Source: Elephas maximus indicus (Eukaryota; Chordata; Mammalia; Proboscidea; Elephantidae). From it: a stretch of 64,000 nt of DNA. This document shows, in pieces, positions 37,301 through 42,539 of this stretch; the stretch's first letter is position 1, and each line of letters opens with the position of its first letter. The translations under genes and the position numbers were made by a program. The stretch covers positions 12,185,001-12,249,000 of the forward strand of contig NC_064842.1 of NCBI RefSeq assembly GCF_024166365.1, in the 5' to 3' direction. The notes under the pieces were generated by a model. That model was not told where the DNA came from. It saw only the letters and a list, made by a program, of their open reading frames with translations, and did not search any database.

Positions 37301-40300
37301 AGAAAATGAAGAGAAAGTGCAATATCCTAGAAGCCAAAGAGAGAAAATTGATCACACAGGAAGGAGTCACCTACTAACTGTTAATATTGCTGACAGATCA
37401 AGTTAGATGAGCACCAAGAACTGCTACTGGACTGAACAACATAGCAGTCATTGCTGACTTCGACTAAACAGTTCTGTTGAAATGGTGACGATGAGTGGAA
37501 AGGGTGTCTAACAGGAGAGGGTTTGGAGAGAACAGGTATATTCACCTCTTTCAAGGAGCTCTGCTGAAAGGGGGAGTTGAAAAATGAGGCATAGCTGGTG
37601 GAGGACGTGGGGGTGAGAGATGATTTTAATACTGAAGAAAAAACATATCTGTATGATGATGGGAAATATTCTGTAGAAAAGGAAAGAAGTGTTGGAATGA
37701 TGAATATTGGAGAATTTAGAGCTCAAAGTATTTTTAGTCTCCTTTAAAATGAGAGTAAGTAAAAAGAAGTATACAAAAAATGTCCTGATACAATCTCTAC
37801 ACCCAAAGCTACTTCTAGTAGTTTTTGGTAACATCAATTTGGGAATCTACAAAGCTACTCTGGGTAAGCTCCAGAGGCAGAAACTCCCAGGGATCTAATA
37901 TCTTCCAGCACACTTACACTTTGTTTACCTCAGGGGCAGCCTGCCTTTTGCCGGCATCTGAGTCTTCCAAGATCTGAAAATAACTATGCATATATTCCGC
38001 CGCTTTCTCCCACTGGTGTTTTAGCAGAGCTTCTTGGATCAAACCTAAACAAGCACTTGTTGTCTTGGCAAAATCCTTCTCCTTTTTTCCTCCAGTCTCT
38101 ACAAAGATAAAAAGAAGACAGACTTTACCCGTAGTGACCCCCAATTCAATGATTCAAAAACTTTTGGCAAGCAAAATTTTTCACACGTAGAACCAAAACC
38201 AAAAACCATCAAGTCAATTCCGACTCATAGCGACCCTACAGGACAGAGTAGAACTTCCCAATAGGGTCTCCAAGAAGGACCTGGTAGATTCCAACTGCTG
38301 ACCTTTTCGTTAACAAGTAGAATAGTAGGCGTTAACTGAATCAGCCCATCCTCAGTATCAAATCAGGTTCACTTGCAACAAACCCTTCCGTACTGTTATC
38401 AGCTAATAATAAGAATGCCTTATCTGATGTTCTTAAGTTACCAGTTGTTCTTGGGTTACCCTTCAAATCTGATTCAATCATCCTTTCATTCTCGCACTAA
38501 ACAATCTTGGGAGCTCCCAGAGACTCCCAAAAGCACAGTTTCAGGTATTTAGAACAGGTATTAAAAATCATCAGAGTCATCCTATGCAAGCACGATCTTT
38601 ATTACTTACCAACATTCTGAAAACTCCAAGAGGTAAGCTTTTAGGTTTTAAGGACTGAGTTTCAGCAACTCAATGATATGAAATGCAAATGAGATTAAAA
38701 TAGTTGTAGATATTAGCATTTACATCTAAAGTATTGGCAATCAGCATGTGTGATAGTGAAGGTTGTGTGCCAACTTGTCTGGACCATGATTCTAAGTGGT
38801 ATGGCAGTTACATAATGATGTAGTTTGGCAGTTATGTAATGATGTAATCATCCTCCATTTTTCTGCCTGATATAGTCATCCCCCATTTTGTGATCTGATA
38901 TAAGCAGCCAATCAGTTGCAAAGGGAGTTTCCTTCACGGTGTGGCCTGGATCCAACATATACAGATGTTACAGCGAAGCTCCTGTGCTCTGGATCCTGCA
39001 TCCGATTTGTCATTCTCTGACCTCTGGCCTGCCACCTGACCTACAGATCCTGGGATTCACCAGCTCCTGCAACCCCAAGTCAGCAGCCTTCTGCCCAATC
39101 TGCCGATTTTAGGTTCATCAGCCCCTGCAACCACGAGTCATGAGAAGCCTCCAGCATGATGCCTCACCCACAGATTTGGGATTTGCCACCCTCCACAACT
39201 GCATGAGCCATTTCCTTGAGACAAATCTCCCTGTGCATATATTTATGCATACACGCTTCATTAAAAACAGGAGGATCATCAACAAGATAAACTGACACAA
39301 TGGCTCCAACAATGGACTCAAACATATCAATAACTGTGAGGATGGTACAGGACTGGGCAGGGTTTCATTCTGTTGTACATAGGGTCACTAGAAGTTGGAA
39401 CTGACTCAATGGCACCTAACAACAACGTAACGTACGCATCACTGGTTTTGCTCCTCTAGAGAACGCAGCCTAAGACACCATGTTAAGAATGCATTTAGTT
39501 ACAGACCTAATTTAAGAGTAACTTCCTACACTACAACACTCTAGGCTAACCCATTGCCGTCAAGCCTATTCCAACTCATAGCATCCCTATAGGATGGAGT
39601 AGAACTGTCCCATAGGGTTTCCAGGGAACAGGTGGTGGATTCAAAATGCTGACCTTTTGGTTTAGCAGCTAAGCATTTAACCACTGTGCCACCAGGGTTC
39701 TACTCTGTCTTATAGGGTCGTTAGGAGTCAGCATCAACTCGGTGGCAAAGGACTTGGTTTTTTCCCCTCTGATGGCTCTCTATGTCTGCTGCCTGTGGAA
39801 GGTGTCCTGGTTGTCTAGTGCTGCTCTAACAGAAATACCACAAGTGGACAGCTTTAACAAAGAGAAATTTATTTTCTCACAGTCTAGTAGGCTAGAAGTC
39901 CTAATTCAGGGTGTCAGCTCCAGGGGAAGCCTTTCTCTCTCTGTTGGCTCTGGAGGAAGGTCCTTGTCTTCAATCTTCCCCTGGACTAAGAGCTTCTCCC
40001 TGCGGGAACCTCAGGTCCAAAGTATGTGCTCTGCTCTAGGTGCTTCTTTCTTGGTGGTATGAGGTCCCCAACTCTCTGCTTGCTTCCCTTTCCTTTTATC
40101 TCTTGTAAGATAAAATGTGGTGCAGGCCACACTCCAGGGAAACTCCCTTTACGTTGGATCAGGGATGTGACCTGAGCAATGGTGTTACATCCCACCCTAA
40201 TCCTCTTTAACATAAAATTACAACCACAAAATGGAGGACAACCACACAATACTGGGAATCATGGCCTAACCAAGTTGACACACATTTTTGAGGGACACGG

Positions 40301-40777
40301 TTCAAGCCACAACAGAAGGTCTCCTGCATACGGCTACCCAATGAAAACTTTGTTGTGCCAAACTTCAATCTCACGGTCACATCTTCTTCCTTGATTAGTC
40401 CTAATATCCCTCGAACTTACGACACTGCCACAATACAGACTATTTACTGTTAATTCAAAGGAAAAGAACTCTACAAGAGAAAAAATCTATGTTTTTTTTA
40501 CAGTTTATTTTCTTTTCTCATGGCTAGAAAAAAATCTCACATATTCCCATCTTGAAAACGGAAGCTCTTCCCAGCCTGATTCTTCATTTTGTATCCACAT
40601 TGAACCTTACCATCTCCTTGCATCAGGTTAAAATGGTTAGATGTTATTTTACTTACCCACAGTTTCCATTTGCTTTCGGAGCCAAGGAATAGACATTCCT
40701 GTACCAGAGAGCATTGATTTTTCCACCTGATCAGCCTCGGCCATAGGCCTCGTCAATTCGCCACTGAAGTCACTCAT
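4278..40777 (-). CDS. TAF1A: TAF1A, RNA polymerase I selectivity factor SL1 subunit A (ten coding exons)
   Basis: The coding sequence joins 40777-40657, 38098-37929, 31399-31286, 30817-30619, 18867-18737, 17771-17613, 12280-12214, 11487-11364, 9894-9740 and 4390-4278. All junctions are AG/GT and all phases agree. The product is 450 residues with no internal stop. I recognise it as TAF1A from segments such as [78 protein letters not shown] and [16 protein letters not shown], and from the basic C-terminal tail. TAF1A (TAFI48) works in the nucleolus with TBP, TAF1B, TAF1C and TAF1D as SL1/TIF-IB, which recruits Pol I to rDNA promoters. It is a helical protein without catalytic residues. The start is the first ATG in exon 2 and gives MSDFSGEL, the family N-terminus as I recall it. 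Introns range from about 0.5 to 11.8 kb and are filled with transposons. The gene looks functional. Confidence 0.97.
4391..5110. other. TAF1A intron 10, proximal unique sequence
   Basis: AT-rich intronic sequence between exon 11 and the RTE insertion. No repeat, RNA gene or conserved-looking block is recognised. Confidence 0.5.
5124..7937 (-). mobile_element. RTE LINE, nearly full ORF, 5' truncated
   Basis: The 13-bp target duplication ATATATGTACCTG occurs at 5110-5122 and 7938-7950. The minus strand encodes, in several frames, an APE-type endonuclease start ([13 protein letters not shown] near 7903, then [12 protein letters not shown]), the reverse transcriptase blocks [39 protein letters not shown] and [16 protein letters not shown], and the RTE C-terminal segment with [19 protein letters not shown]. 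Frameshifts split it into at least five pieces (7903-7475, 7396-6608, 6586-6134, 6130-5516, 5385-5134), so it is inactive. It sits in TAF1A intron 10 in the sense orientation of the gene and has lost its 5' UTR. Confidence 0.93.
7951..8565. other. Intron 10 sequence, nothing recognised
   Basis: Unique-looking intronic sequence between the RTE and an AfroSINE. Short minus-strand open frames show no family features. Confidence 0.5.
8566..8735 (+). repeat. AfroSINE
   Basis: The tRNA-like head (CCTGGTGGCATAGTGGTTAA, then a B-box-like CAGTTTGAATCC) is followed by the body GGCAGTTCTACTCTGACC and the tail ATGAGTCGGAATCAACTCGA with a T-rich end. A TATGCAAAC-type target duplication flanks it. Confidence 0.92.
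8755..8870 (-). repeat. MIR-like remnant
   Basis: The sequence contains CCCATTTCAGAGACGGCTCA, then GGCAAGTAAGTGACAGCATG and GAACCCAGAGCTCC, an antisense MIR pattern. Confidence 0.5.
8880..9739. other. Intron 10 sequence next to exon 10
   Basis: No repeat is recognised apart from an imperfect 15-bp direct duplication (AATTCCAAATAACAC type) near 9027-9057. No conserved RNA is seen. Confidence 0.5.
9740..9894 (-). CDS. TAF1A: TAF1A exon 10 (residues 362-413)
   Basis: The exon is 155 nt and the acceptor TTTTCTTTTCCAG is strong. It encodes [30 protein letters not shown] and [14 protein letters not shown]. The donor GAAAAG|GTGTTT is weak beyond the GT. It is still required, because only this cut restores the Gly codon and the C-terminal frame of exon 11. 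Confidence 0.95.
10115..10388 (+). repeat. MIR SINE, nearly full length
   Basis: MIR wording in order: AGTGAGTAAGAGCATAGACT, TATGTGACCTTGGCC, CTTAGTTTCCTTGAG, and the tail CAATAAATATTAGCTATCAT. Confidence 0.9.
10389..11363. other. TAF1A intron 9, remaining sequence
   Basis: No repeat recognised with confidence. A 136-residue open frame on the minus strand (11270-10860) lies in this intron and has no family features, so I treat it as chance. Confidence 0.5.
11364..11487 (-). CDS. TAF1A: TAF1A exon 9 (residues 321-361)
   Basis: The exon is 124 nt. The acceptor is TGATTATTGCAG and the donor ATGGG|GTAAGT. It encodes [32 protein letters not shown] and LKQTLM, and leaves two bases of a Gly codon that exon 10 completes. 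Confidence 0.96.
11966..12180 (-). mobile_element. Old hAT-like non-autonomous DNA transposon
   Basis: The sequence GATGAGCAAACTTTTTCTGT, AAAGGGTCAGAGAGTAAATA and GGCTGTGTTCCAGCAGATCC is the widespread mammalian element with a CTGTAAAGGGCCAGATAGTA core. A better preserved copy lies at 63105. I am not sure of the exact family name. Confidence 0.7.
12214..12280 (-). CDS. TAF1A: TAF1A exon 8 (residues 299-320)
   Basis: This short exon of 67 nt has the acceptor TATCTTCCAG and the donor TTCAG|GTAAAT. It encodes [16 protein letters not shown] followed by RILRNS and leaves one base of an Asp codon. It is too short to appear as an open frame and was found by searching intron 7 for the expected family segment. 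The phases match exons 7 and 9. Confidence 0.95.
12519..12715 (+). repeat. AfroSINE, long subtype
   Basis: The head AGTCCTGGTGGCACAGTGGC, the extra segment with AAGATGTGGCAGTCTGCTTC, then CAGTTCTACCCTGTCCTGCA and a diverged tail. Confidence 0.85.
12757..12945 (-). repeat. AfroSINE, long subtype
   Basis: It is read antisense: CCGTCGAGTCAACTCCAACT tail, GTTACAGAGCAGAGCTGAGC body, the ATCTTTACGGAACCAGACTG extra segment, and a degraded head near 12945. Confidence 0.8.
12948..13330 (-). mobile_element. Old L1 fragment
   Basis: Antisense ORF2 3' wording: CCACATCCTTGCCAACACTT, GGGTGTAAAGTGGTATCTCA, and TTTGCAAATATTTTCTCCCA followed by TTTTGATGAAGTCC. Confidence 0.85.
13331..14080. other. TAF1A intron 7, unique segment
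   Basis: No repeat is recognised with confidence. Short frames on both strands have no visible features. Confidence 0.45.
14085..14215 (-). mobile_element. Old L1 fragment
   Basis: Wording such as AGAATCCTTTGCCAAATCCA, AGGTCATGAAGATTTACCCC and TCTTCCAAGAGTTTAATCG is the antisense L1 ORF2 terminal region. Confidence 0.65.
14850..15240 (+). mobile_element. Old L1 or HAL1 fragment (ORF1 3' region)
   Basis: CAGAATTCTACACCCAGCAA, then GAAGATAAAATAAAGACTCA and GAAGAAATGAAGATCACC match the end of L1 ORF1. An (AT)n tract at 15178-15198 lies at its edge. Confidence 0.7.
15178..15198. repeat. (AT)n microsatellite
   Basis: A run of about ten AT dinucleotides, uninterrupted. Confidence 0.95.
15440..15710 (+). 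mobile_element. Old L1 3'-end fragment
   Basis: The sequence GGGACAGAAAGCAGACGAGT, GGCTACCAAGGCC, ATTTGAAAACGGC and TTTTACCACAATAAAAATAG is an L1M-type 3' UTR ending in a poly(A) signal. Confidence 0.8.
15735..17352 (+). mobile_element. Old L1 (L1M-like) 3' part
   Basis: This is a continuous degenerate ORF2 C-terminal region and 3' UTR in sense orientation: ATTAATTCTCTCCAAACTGA, AATGGTGCTGGAACAACC, AAAAGAAGATGGGCTAAC, CTGCTCGAAGTGTCC, and the terminal TGTATCTCAATAAAGTTGA. It is heavily mutated and fixed in TAF1A intron 7. Confidence 0.9.
17613..17771 (-). CDS. TAF1A: TAF1A exon 7 (residues 246-298)
   Basis: This 159-nt exon is phase 0 at both ends. The acceptor is TTTTTATGTAG and the donor CTTAAG|GTATAG. 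It encodes [34 protein letters not shown] and KLISVLK. The donor is acceptable but not optimal. The upstream intron 6 (964 bp) shows no recognisable transposon. Confidence 0.96.
17772..18736. other. TAF1A intron 6, no repeat recognised
   Basis: A short intron of 965 bp. It holds only A-rich and T-rich tracts near 18420 and 18570. Confidence 0.6.
18737..18867 (-). CDS. TAF1A: TAF1A exon 6 (residues 202-245)
   Basis: The exon is 131 nt. The acceptor is TCATGGGCAG and the donor TAGAG|GTAAGT. The first two bases complete an Asp codon carried over from exon 5. It encodes [12 protein letters not shown] and then [19 protein letters not shown], the best conserved block of the family by eye. It leaves in phase 0. 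Confidence 0.96.
18997..19590 (+). mobile_element. Old L1, left part of a split element
   Basis: Degenerate L1 ORF2 (AATGGGAGAAAAAATTTGCA, AAGGATCTGAACACACATTT, GCAGCCACTTCGGAAAACAA). It stops at AAGATTAAACAGAG, and the same phrase GGTTAAACAGAG resumes the same L1 at 28549, so the two pieces were one element before a 9-kb insertion. An AfroSINE interrupts it at 19240-19378. Confidence 0.85.
19240..19378 (-). repeat. AfroSINE
   Basis: TTGCCGTCCAGTCGATTATG tail, CAGAGTAGAACTGCTCCGTA body, and a head ending CTCTTAACCACGGCATCA. Confidence 0.88.
20103..23325 (-). mobile_element. RTE LINE, full length including 5' UTR
   Basis: The minus strand holds a 5' UTR (23325-22920), an endonuclease domain starting [15 protein letters not shown] near 22898 with [10 protein letters not shown], a linker rich in Lys/Arg/Glu (22103-21699), reverse transcriptase ([28 protein letters not shown] near 20950) and the C-terminal [18 protein letters not shown] region (20440-20111). 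Stops and frameshifts break it into at least five frames, so it is dead. The 3' end GTTGTTAGGTGCC (antisense, from 20107) resembles the AfroSINE tail. It lies inside an L1. Confidence 0.92.
23915..25985 (+). mobile_element. Young afrotherian L1, 5' truncated, inside an LTR
   Basis: The exact 14-bp duplication AAGAAAGCAGCACC occurs at 23901-23914 and 25986-25999. The L1 begins in ORF2 ([20 protein letters not shown] near 23940) and runs through the ORF2 end ([16 protein letters not shown] near 24640, then [12 protein letters not shown]-like text) into a 3' UTR of about 1.1 kb. It ends with AATAAAAAGTATTT and poly(A). The coding part is broken by frameshifts. Confidence 0.92.
25258..25377. repeat. 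60-bp tandem duplication in L1 3' UTR
   Basis: Two adjacent 60-bp units, each starting CCCTAGCAAGCA and containing GATGCATCAATTGGTCTCAA, occupy 25258-25317 and 25318-25377. They differ at only a few bases. Other L1 copies in the window (47270, 56420, 58450) have one unit. Confidence 0.95.
26360..26975 (+). mobile_element. Solo LTR, ERV1 type
   Basis: The element begins TGAGACAGATAG and ends GCTGGTAACA (TG...CA), with a perfect 4-bp duplication AGAC at 26356-26359 and 26976-26979. It has a TATA-like CCATATAAGCCC near 26790, a poly(A) signal in CAAAATAAAACTTGCTG and a downstream GTGTATTCTC region. The 4-bp duplication and LTR layout fit class I endogenous retroviruses. No viral genes are present. 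The L1 sequence continues directly on both sides. Confidence 0.88.
27268..28530 (+). repeat. Tandem duplication of an L1 3' end (about 630 bp, two copies)
   Basis: The first unit is about 27268-27893 and the second about 27894-28530. Both start AAATGTTCTACATT, pass through GTCTTAAAAGAC, ACTAGATGGTGCC and TGACATGTCG/TGACATATCA, and end in an A-rich tail. The first tail (AATTAAAAAAAAATG) abuts the second unit. Confidence 0.85.
28549..29215 (+). mobile_element. Old L1, right part of the split element
   Basis: It continues the L1 left at 19590: GTTACCATATGACCCAGCAA, GTGGAATATTATTTGGCCC, TTGTATGAAACGCCC, and ends ATATCTCAATAAAGC plus poly(A) at 29204-29221. Confidence 0.85.
29221..29960 (+). mobile_element. 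Old L1 3' fragment
   Basis: AATGAGATACCACTACACCC begins in ORF2 and runs to a diverged 3' region with CAACAATACGGATAGATCG and ATGACCAGGACAGCGG. It is independent of the preceding L1, which ends in its own poly(A). Confidence 0.7.
29961..30618. other. TAF1A intron 5, exon-proximal unique sequence
   Basis: About 650 bp next to the exon 5 donor with no recognisable repeat. It is the only stretch of intron 5 longer than about 150 bp that looks free of transposons. Confidence 0.5.
30619..30817 (-). CDS. TAF1A: TAF1A exon 5 (residues 136-201)
   Basis: The exon is 199 nt, entered in phase 0 and left with one base. The acceptor is TTGTTGTTGCAG and the donor CTTG|GTGAGT. It encodes [15 protein letters not shown], then an amphipathic stretch, then [20 protein letters not shown]. 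It is followed by the largest intron of the gene (about 11.75 kb), almost entirely nested transposons. Confidence 0.97.
31286..31399 (-). CDS. TAF1A: TAF1A exon 4 (residues 98-135)
   Basis: This 114-nt exon is phase 0 at both ends. The acceptor is TGCTTTGACAG and the donor TTAAAG|GTGAGA. It encodes [17 protein letters not shown] through [11 protein letters not shown]. It has no long open frame of its own and was found by homology and splice signals. Intron 3 upstream (about 6.5 kb) carries RTE, MER20 and L1 insertions. Intron 4 is only 468 bp. Confidence 0.96.
31603..32102. mobile_element. Tigger/pogo-like DNA transposon with nested AfroSINE
   Basis: The terminal inverted repeats CAGGTAGTCTCCAATTTACG and AAGTTGGGGACTACGTG are flanked by TA. 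The interior contains GTCAGAACCAACCTACAATG. An AfroSINE sits at 31694-31851. The family is inferred from the terminal sequence and TA target. Confidence 0.7.
31694..31851 (+). repeat. AfroSINE with perfect 12-bp target duplication
   Basis: The SINE starts GAAACCCTGGTGGCATAGTG and ends GCAGTGGGTTTG. GTTAGTAATATG occurs immediately on both sides. The body is close to the copy at 57836. Confidence 0.95.
32108..32268 (-). repeat. AfroSINE
   Basis: Antisense copy: GGTGTTAAGTCAATTCTGAC tail, GTACAGAGTAGAGCGGTACC body, and a head ending CTCTTAACCACTATGCCACC. Confidence 0.9.
32288..32492 (-). repeat. AfroSINE, long subtype
   Basis: CTGCCATCAAGTCAACCCTG tail, TCCACAGGGTTTTCAATGGC, the extra segment with GGCCTTTCTTCTGAGGTGCC, and a diverged head. 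Confidence 0.75.
32560..32740 (+). repeat. MIR/L2-type remnant
   Basis: TGGCCTCATCTTTATTATCT, GCAAAATGAGGACAATGAGC and CCCTTCAAGCTCTATAATTC follow the ancient SINE/LINE2 tail pattern. Confidence 0.5.
33085..33228 (+). mobile_element. MER20-like hAT DNA transposon remnant
   Basis: AATGATTCAGATTCTGATTC, CACAGGAATCTGTATTTTCA and CCCAGATGATTCAAA match the MER20 core as I know it. Confidence 0.6.
33412..33888 (-). mobile_element. RTE 3' part of a twin-primed (5'-inverted) copy
   Basis: The antisense RTE 3' end starts at GTTAGGTGCCATCGAATCGG and runs upstream to CTTAGTCTTCAAGGC, including the C-terminal coding relic ([12 protein letters not shown]). At about 33886 it joins directly to RTE 5' sequence in the opposite orientation. 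Confidence 0.9.
33886..35035 (+). mobile_element. RTE 5' part, inverted half of the twin-primed copy
   Basis: Sense RTE from the end of the 5' UTR (CACAATGAGAAGAAATAGC) through the endonuclease region and Lys/Arg-rich linker to CTCGGCGTTTCTCAAGCTGA. Reverse transcriptase is missing. The orientation is opposite to the adjoining 3' part, and the junction shows GGC microhomology. Confidence 0.9.
35075..35228 (-). repeat. AfroSINE
   Basis: Antisense copy from CCGTTGCCCTCAAGTTGACT to CTCTTAACCACTGCACTGCC. A 9-bp duplication CTGTATTAA lies on either side (about 35042 and 35232). Confidence 0.9.
35570..35905. repeat. Ancient interspersed repeat, family not assigned (left part)
   Basis: It contains the sort of wording found in a widespread old mammalian repeat (GGTTTTACTCTGGGTGAAAT, GGTGTGACATGATCTGACTT, GAAAAGATCACTCTGC). 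Interrupted at 35910 by an L1, it resumes near 36690. Confidence 0.5.
35910..36680 (+). mobile_element. Old L1 3' part
   Basis: It begins ATTAGTCATTAGGGAAATGC, continues with GGGAATTTAAAATGGTGCAG and CTAGGTACACACCGAGAGAA, and ends ATATCTCAAATAAAGCTGAT. Confidence 0.88.
36690..37600. repeat. Ancient interspersed repeat, right part
   Basis: It continues the repeat at 35570 with GTCATCCAGGTGAGGTGACA, AAATATCCAAGTGGTGATGT, GGACAAAGGATTGAGCCCTG and GCACTCCCAAGCCAAAAGG. I recognise this as an old mammalian repeat but cannot name the family with certainty. Confidence 0.5.
37929..38098 (-). CDS. TAF1A: TAF1A exon 3 (residues 41-97)
   Basis: The acceptor is TTTTATCTTTGTAG and the donor is CCTGAG|GTAAAC. 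The exon is 170 nt, entered in phase 1 and left in phase 0. It encodes the conserved helical segment containing [27 protein letters not shown] and RQAAPE. The open frame runs past both splice sites, so the boundaries rest on the splice signals and on agreement with the family. Confidence 0.96.
38193..38320 (-). repeat. AfroSINE, truncated head
   Basis: CATCAAGTCAATTCCGACTC tail and CAGAGTAGAACTTCCCAATA body; it stops after CTGACCTTTTCGTTAACAAG. Confidence 0.88.
38748..39480. mobile_element. LTR-like or MER-type repeat with RTE insertion
   Basis: The element begins TGTGATAGTGAAGGTTGTGT and continues with TTATGTAATGATGTAATCAT, AGCAGCCAATCAGTTGCAAA and CATGAGCCATTTCCTTGAGA. It resumes after the RTE piece with TTTGCTCCTCTAGAGAACGC. 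A related antisense fragment lies at 57540-57690. The class is uncertain. Confidence 0.55.
39268..39430 (+). mobile_element. RTE 3'-end fragment
   Basis: Sense RTE tail: GTGAGGATGGTACAGGACTG, CATTCTGTTGTACATAGGGT and CTCAATGGCACCTAACAAC. Confidence 0.88.
39547..39762 (-). repeat. AfroSINE (39547-39700) fused to a plus-strand AfroSINE tail (39701-39762)
   Basis: An antisense copy from CCATTGCCGTCAAGCCTATT to CACTGTGCCACCAGGGTTCT continues directly as a sense body and tail (ACTCTGTCTTATAGGGTCGT, ATCAACTCGGTGGC). Two SINEs meet head to head within the CCAGGGTTCT sequence. Confidence 0.85.
39803..40314 (-). mobile_element. ERVL-MaLR-type solo LTR
   Basis: Antisense copy of the family at 62421. 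It starts TGTCCTGGTTGTCTAGTGCT and ends near GGTTCAAGCCACAACA, with shared interior words CTGGAGGAAGGTCCTTGTC and CAACCACACAATACTGGGAA. Its length is about 512 bp. Confidence 0.85.
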
Positions 40778-40789
40778 ACCTATTCCAAA
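40657..40789 (-). CDS. TAF1A: TAF1A exon 2 (start codon, residues 1-40)
   Basis: The acceptor is ATTCCCAG and the exon begins at 40789, with 12 nt of 5' UTR before the ATG at 40777-40775. The donor is ACTGTGG|GTAAGT. The exon encodes an acidic N-terminal segment (MSDFSGEL to [13 protein letters not shown]) and ends with one base of codon 41, which becomes Glu when joined to exon 3. The pyrimidine tract is weak but position and phase fit. Confidence 0.95.
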
Positions 40790-41097
40790 CTGGGAATACG
40801 TGCACCTTAATCCATAGGCTTTTGAGTTATACCAAAAAAAAAAAAAAAAAAAGCCATCTAATAAATATCATTTACTCAGCAGAATTCACTGTACTTCATA
40901 GTTCCTTTAAAGTAAAAAATGAATTTAATTATATCAGTAACAGCCAAAACATATGGTCCTTTTGATAAAAAAACTCAGTAACTACTATGTGCCAAGAATA
41001 TACAAATATAAATGATACTGTTTAAAAAAAAAAAACCTAGTCTAGAGAAACAGAAAAGTACATAATAAAACAATATAACAAGCATGATAGTAACAGT

Positions 41098-41400
41098 AGT
41101 AGCACTTGCCTAAATTTTTTAAATCCTTACTATATGCCAAACCCATTGCCACTCAGTTGATTCTAACTCATAGCAGCCCTATGGGACAAAGCAGAACTGT
41201 CCCCCATAGGGTTTCCAAGGAGCAACTGCTGGATTCAAACTGCCAACCTTTTGAGTAGCAGCTGCAGCTATTAACCACTGTGCCACCAGGGCTCCTACTA
41301 TATGCCAGGCATATAAATTATCTAATCTAATCCTAAATTAAATAACAGCAATCCTAAAGAGAGAATATCGGAGAAATATTTGGAGGTAGCATCAACAGTA
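41098..41400 (-). repeat. MIR remnant split by an AfroSINE
   Basis: The outer parts are 41098-41139 and 41297-41400 (AAATCCTTACTATATGCC, GCCAGGCATATAAATTATCT, CTAATCCTAAATTAAATAA), read antisense to MIR. Confidence 0.65.
41140..41296 (-). repeat. AfroSINE with 12-bp target duplication
   Basis: TACTATATGCCA occurs on both sides (about 41128-41139 and 41297-41308). It runs from CCCATTGCCACTCAGTTGAT to CACTGTGCCACCAGGGCTCC. It is inserted inside the MIR remnant. Confidence 0.93.
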
Positions 41401-41437
41401 CCTAATAACTGACTGCACATGGGGAATTAGGGAGAGG

Positions 41438-41600
41438 TACCCTGGTGGCTTAGCGCTTAAGTACTACGGCTGCTAACCAGGAGGCTGGCAGTTCAAATCC
41501 ACCAGGCACTCCTTGGTAACTATGGGGCCGTTCTACCCTGTCCTATAGGGTTGCTATGAGTTCGAATCCACTCAACACCAGTGGGGTGTTTTTTTTTTCT
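41438..41600 (+). repeat. AfroSINE
   Basis: ACCCTGGTGGCTTAGCGCTT head, CCTATAGGGTTGCTATGAGT body, and a tail ending GTGTTTTTTTTTTC. Confidence 0.9.
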
Positions 41601-42063
41601 ACCCTGAGCATCTTCAGGATCAAGTCCAAAGTCAGCCTGGCATATGATTATCTTTCCAGGTTCCTCTCTCACGGTCAGTTCTACCTTTCGCATCCCTCCT
41701 TCACACAAGCCCCCAAACTCTAGCCCTGACAAGCAGTTTGACGTTCTTCCTACTTCCTAAAAGTAGCCACTCAGTTTCTTCAACATTAAAATGGAGGAAA
41801 ATAATTAGTGAAGGTAACTACGCTGCCCAATGTCACAAGAAGGATGAGGGCGACATTTCAGGAAATAGAAGTAACATCAAACAGCTTGACAGGGCTGGAG
41901 TTGGGGGTGTGGGGGTGTGGAGGAGGGCAGCGGAAGGCAGTTGGAACTGATGGTGAGAAAGGAACCTAGAAAGATAGTCACATGACAGGCTGGGTTTGGA
42001 CTTGATCCTGAAGATGCTTAATTCTCCATATCCAATCAATTATTAGGTACTCTTGACACAACC

Positions 42064-42228
42064 AGGAAACCCTGGTGGTGTAGTGGTTAAGTGCTACAGC
42101 TGCTAACCAAAAGGCTGGCAGTTCGAATCCACCAGGTGCTCCTTAGAAACTCTACGGGGCAGTTCTATTCTGTCCTGTGGGGTCGCTATGAGTCGGAATC
42201 GACTCGACGGCAACGGGTAACGGTAAAA
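42064..42228 (+). repeat. AfroSINE close to the TAF1A promoter
   Basis: GAAACCCTGGTGGTGTAGTG head, CAGTTCTATTCTGTCCTGTG body and GGAATCGACTCGACGGCAAC tail. It is near-consensus, in intron 1, about 360 bp from exon 1 and antisense to the gene. Confidence 0.93.
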
Positions 42229-42237
42229 ACGCTGCCT

Positions 42238-42289
42238 CAAATTTTGCCTCTTCACAATACAGCCAAATTTTGCCTCTTCACAATACAGC
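42238..42289. repeat. 26-bp perfect tandem duplication
   Basis: Two identical 26-bp units start at 42238 and 42264. Each begins CAAATTTTGCCTCTTCACAA. They lie in TAF1A intron 1. Confidence 0.97.
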
Positions 42290-42539
42290 CACACTAAACT
42301 TTGCAAAACCTAATTCTGCAGTTAGGAACAAGGGTTTTATATAAGATCTAAATTTGAGTCCGACCACCAGCTGTATTTTAAAGGGGTCGTTACAGAAGAG
42401 CTCCCTTCTCAAATTCGCAGACCCAAAATGTTGTCCCGCAGTTATCACGGTAACTAAAGCTTTTCCACCTCCTCTCACTTGTTCTTAGAATTGAAGGTTC
42501 CAGGGTATCTGGAGAAAATATTAGAAGAGCACGGATGAA

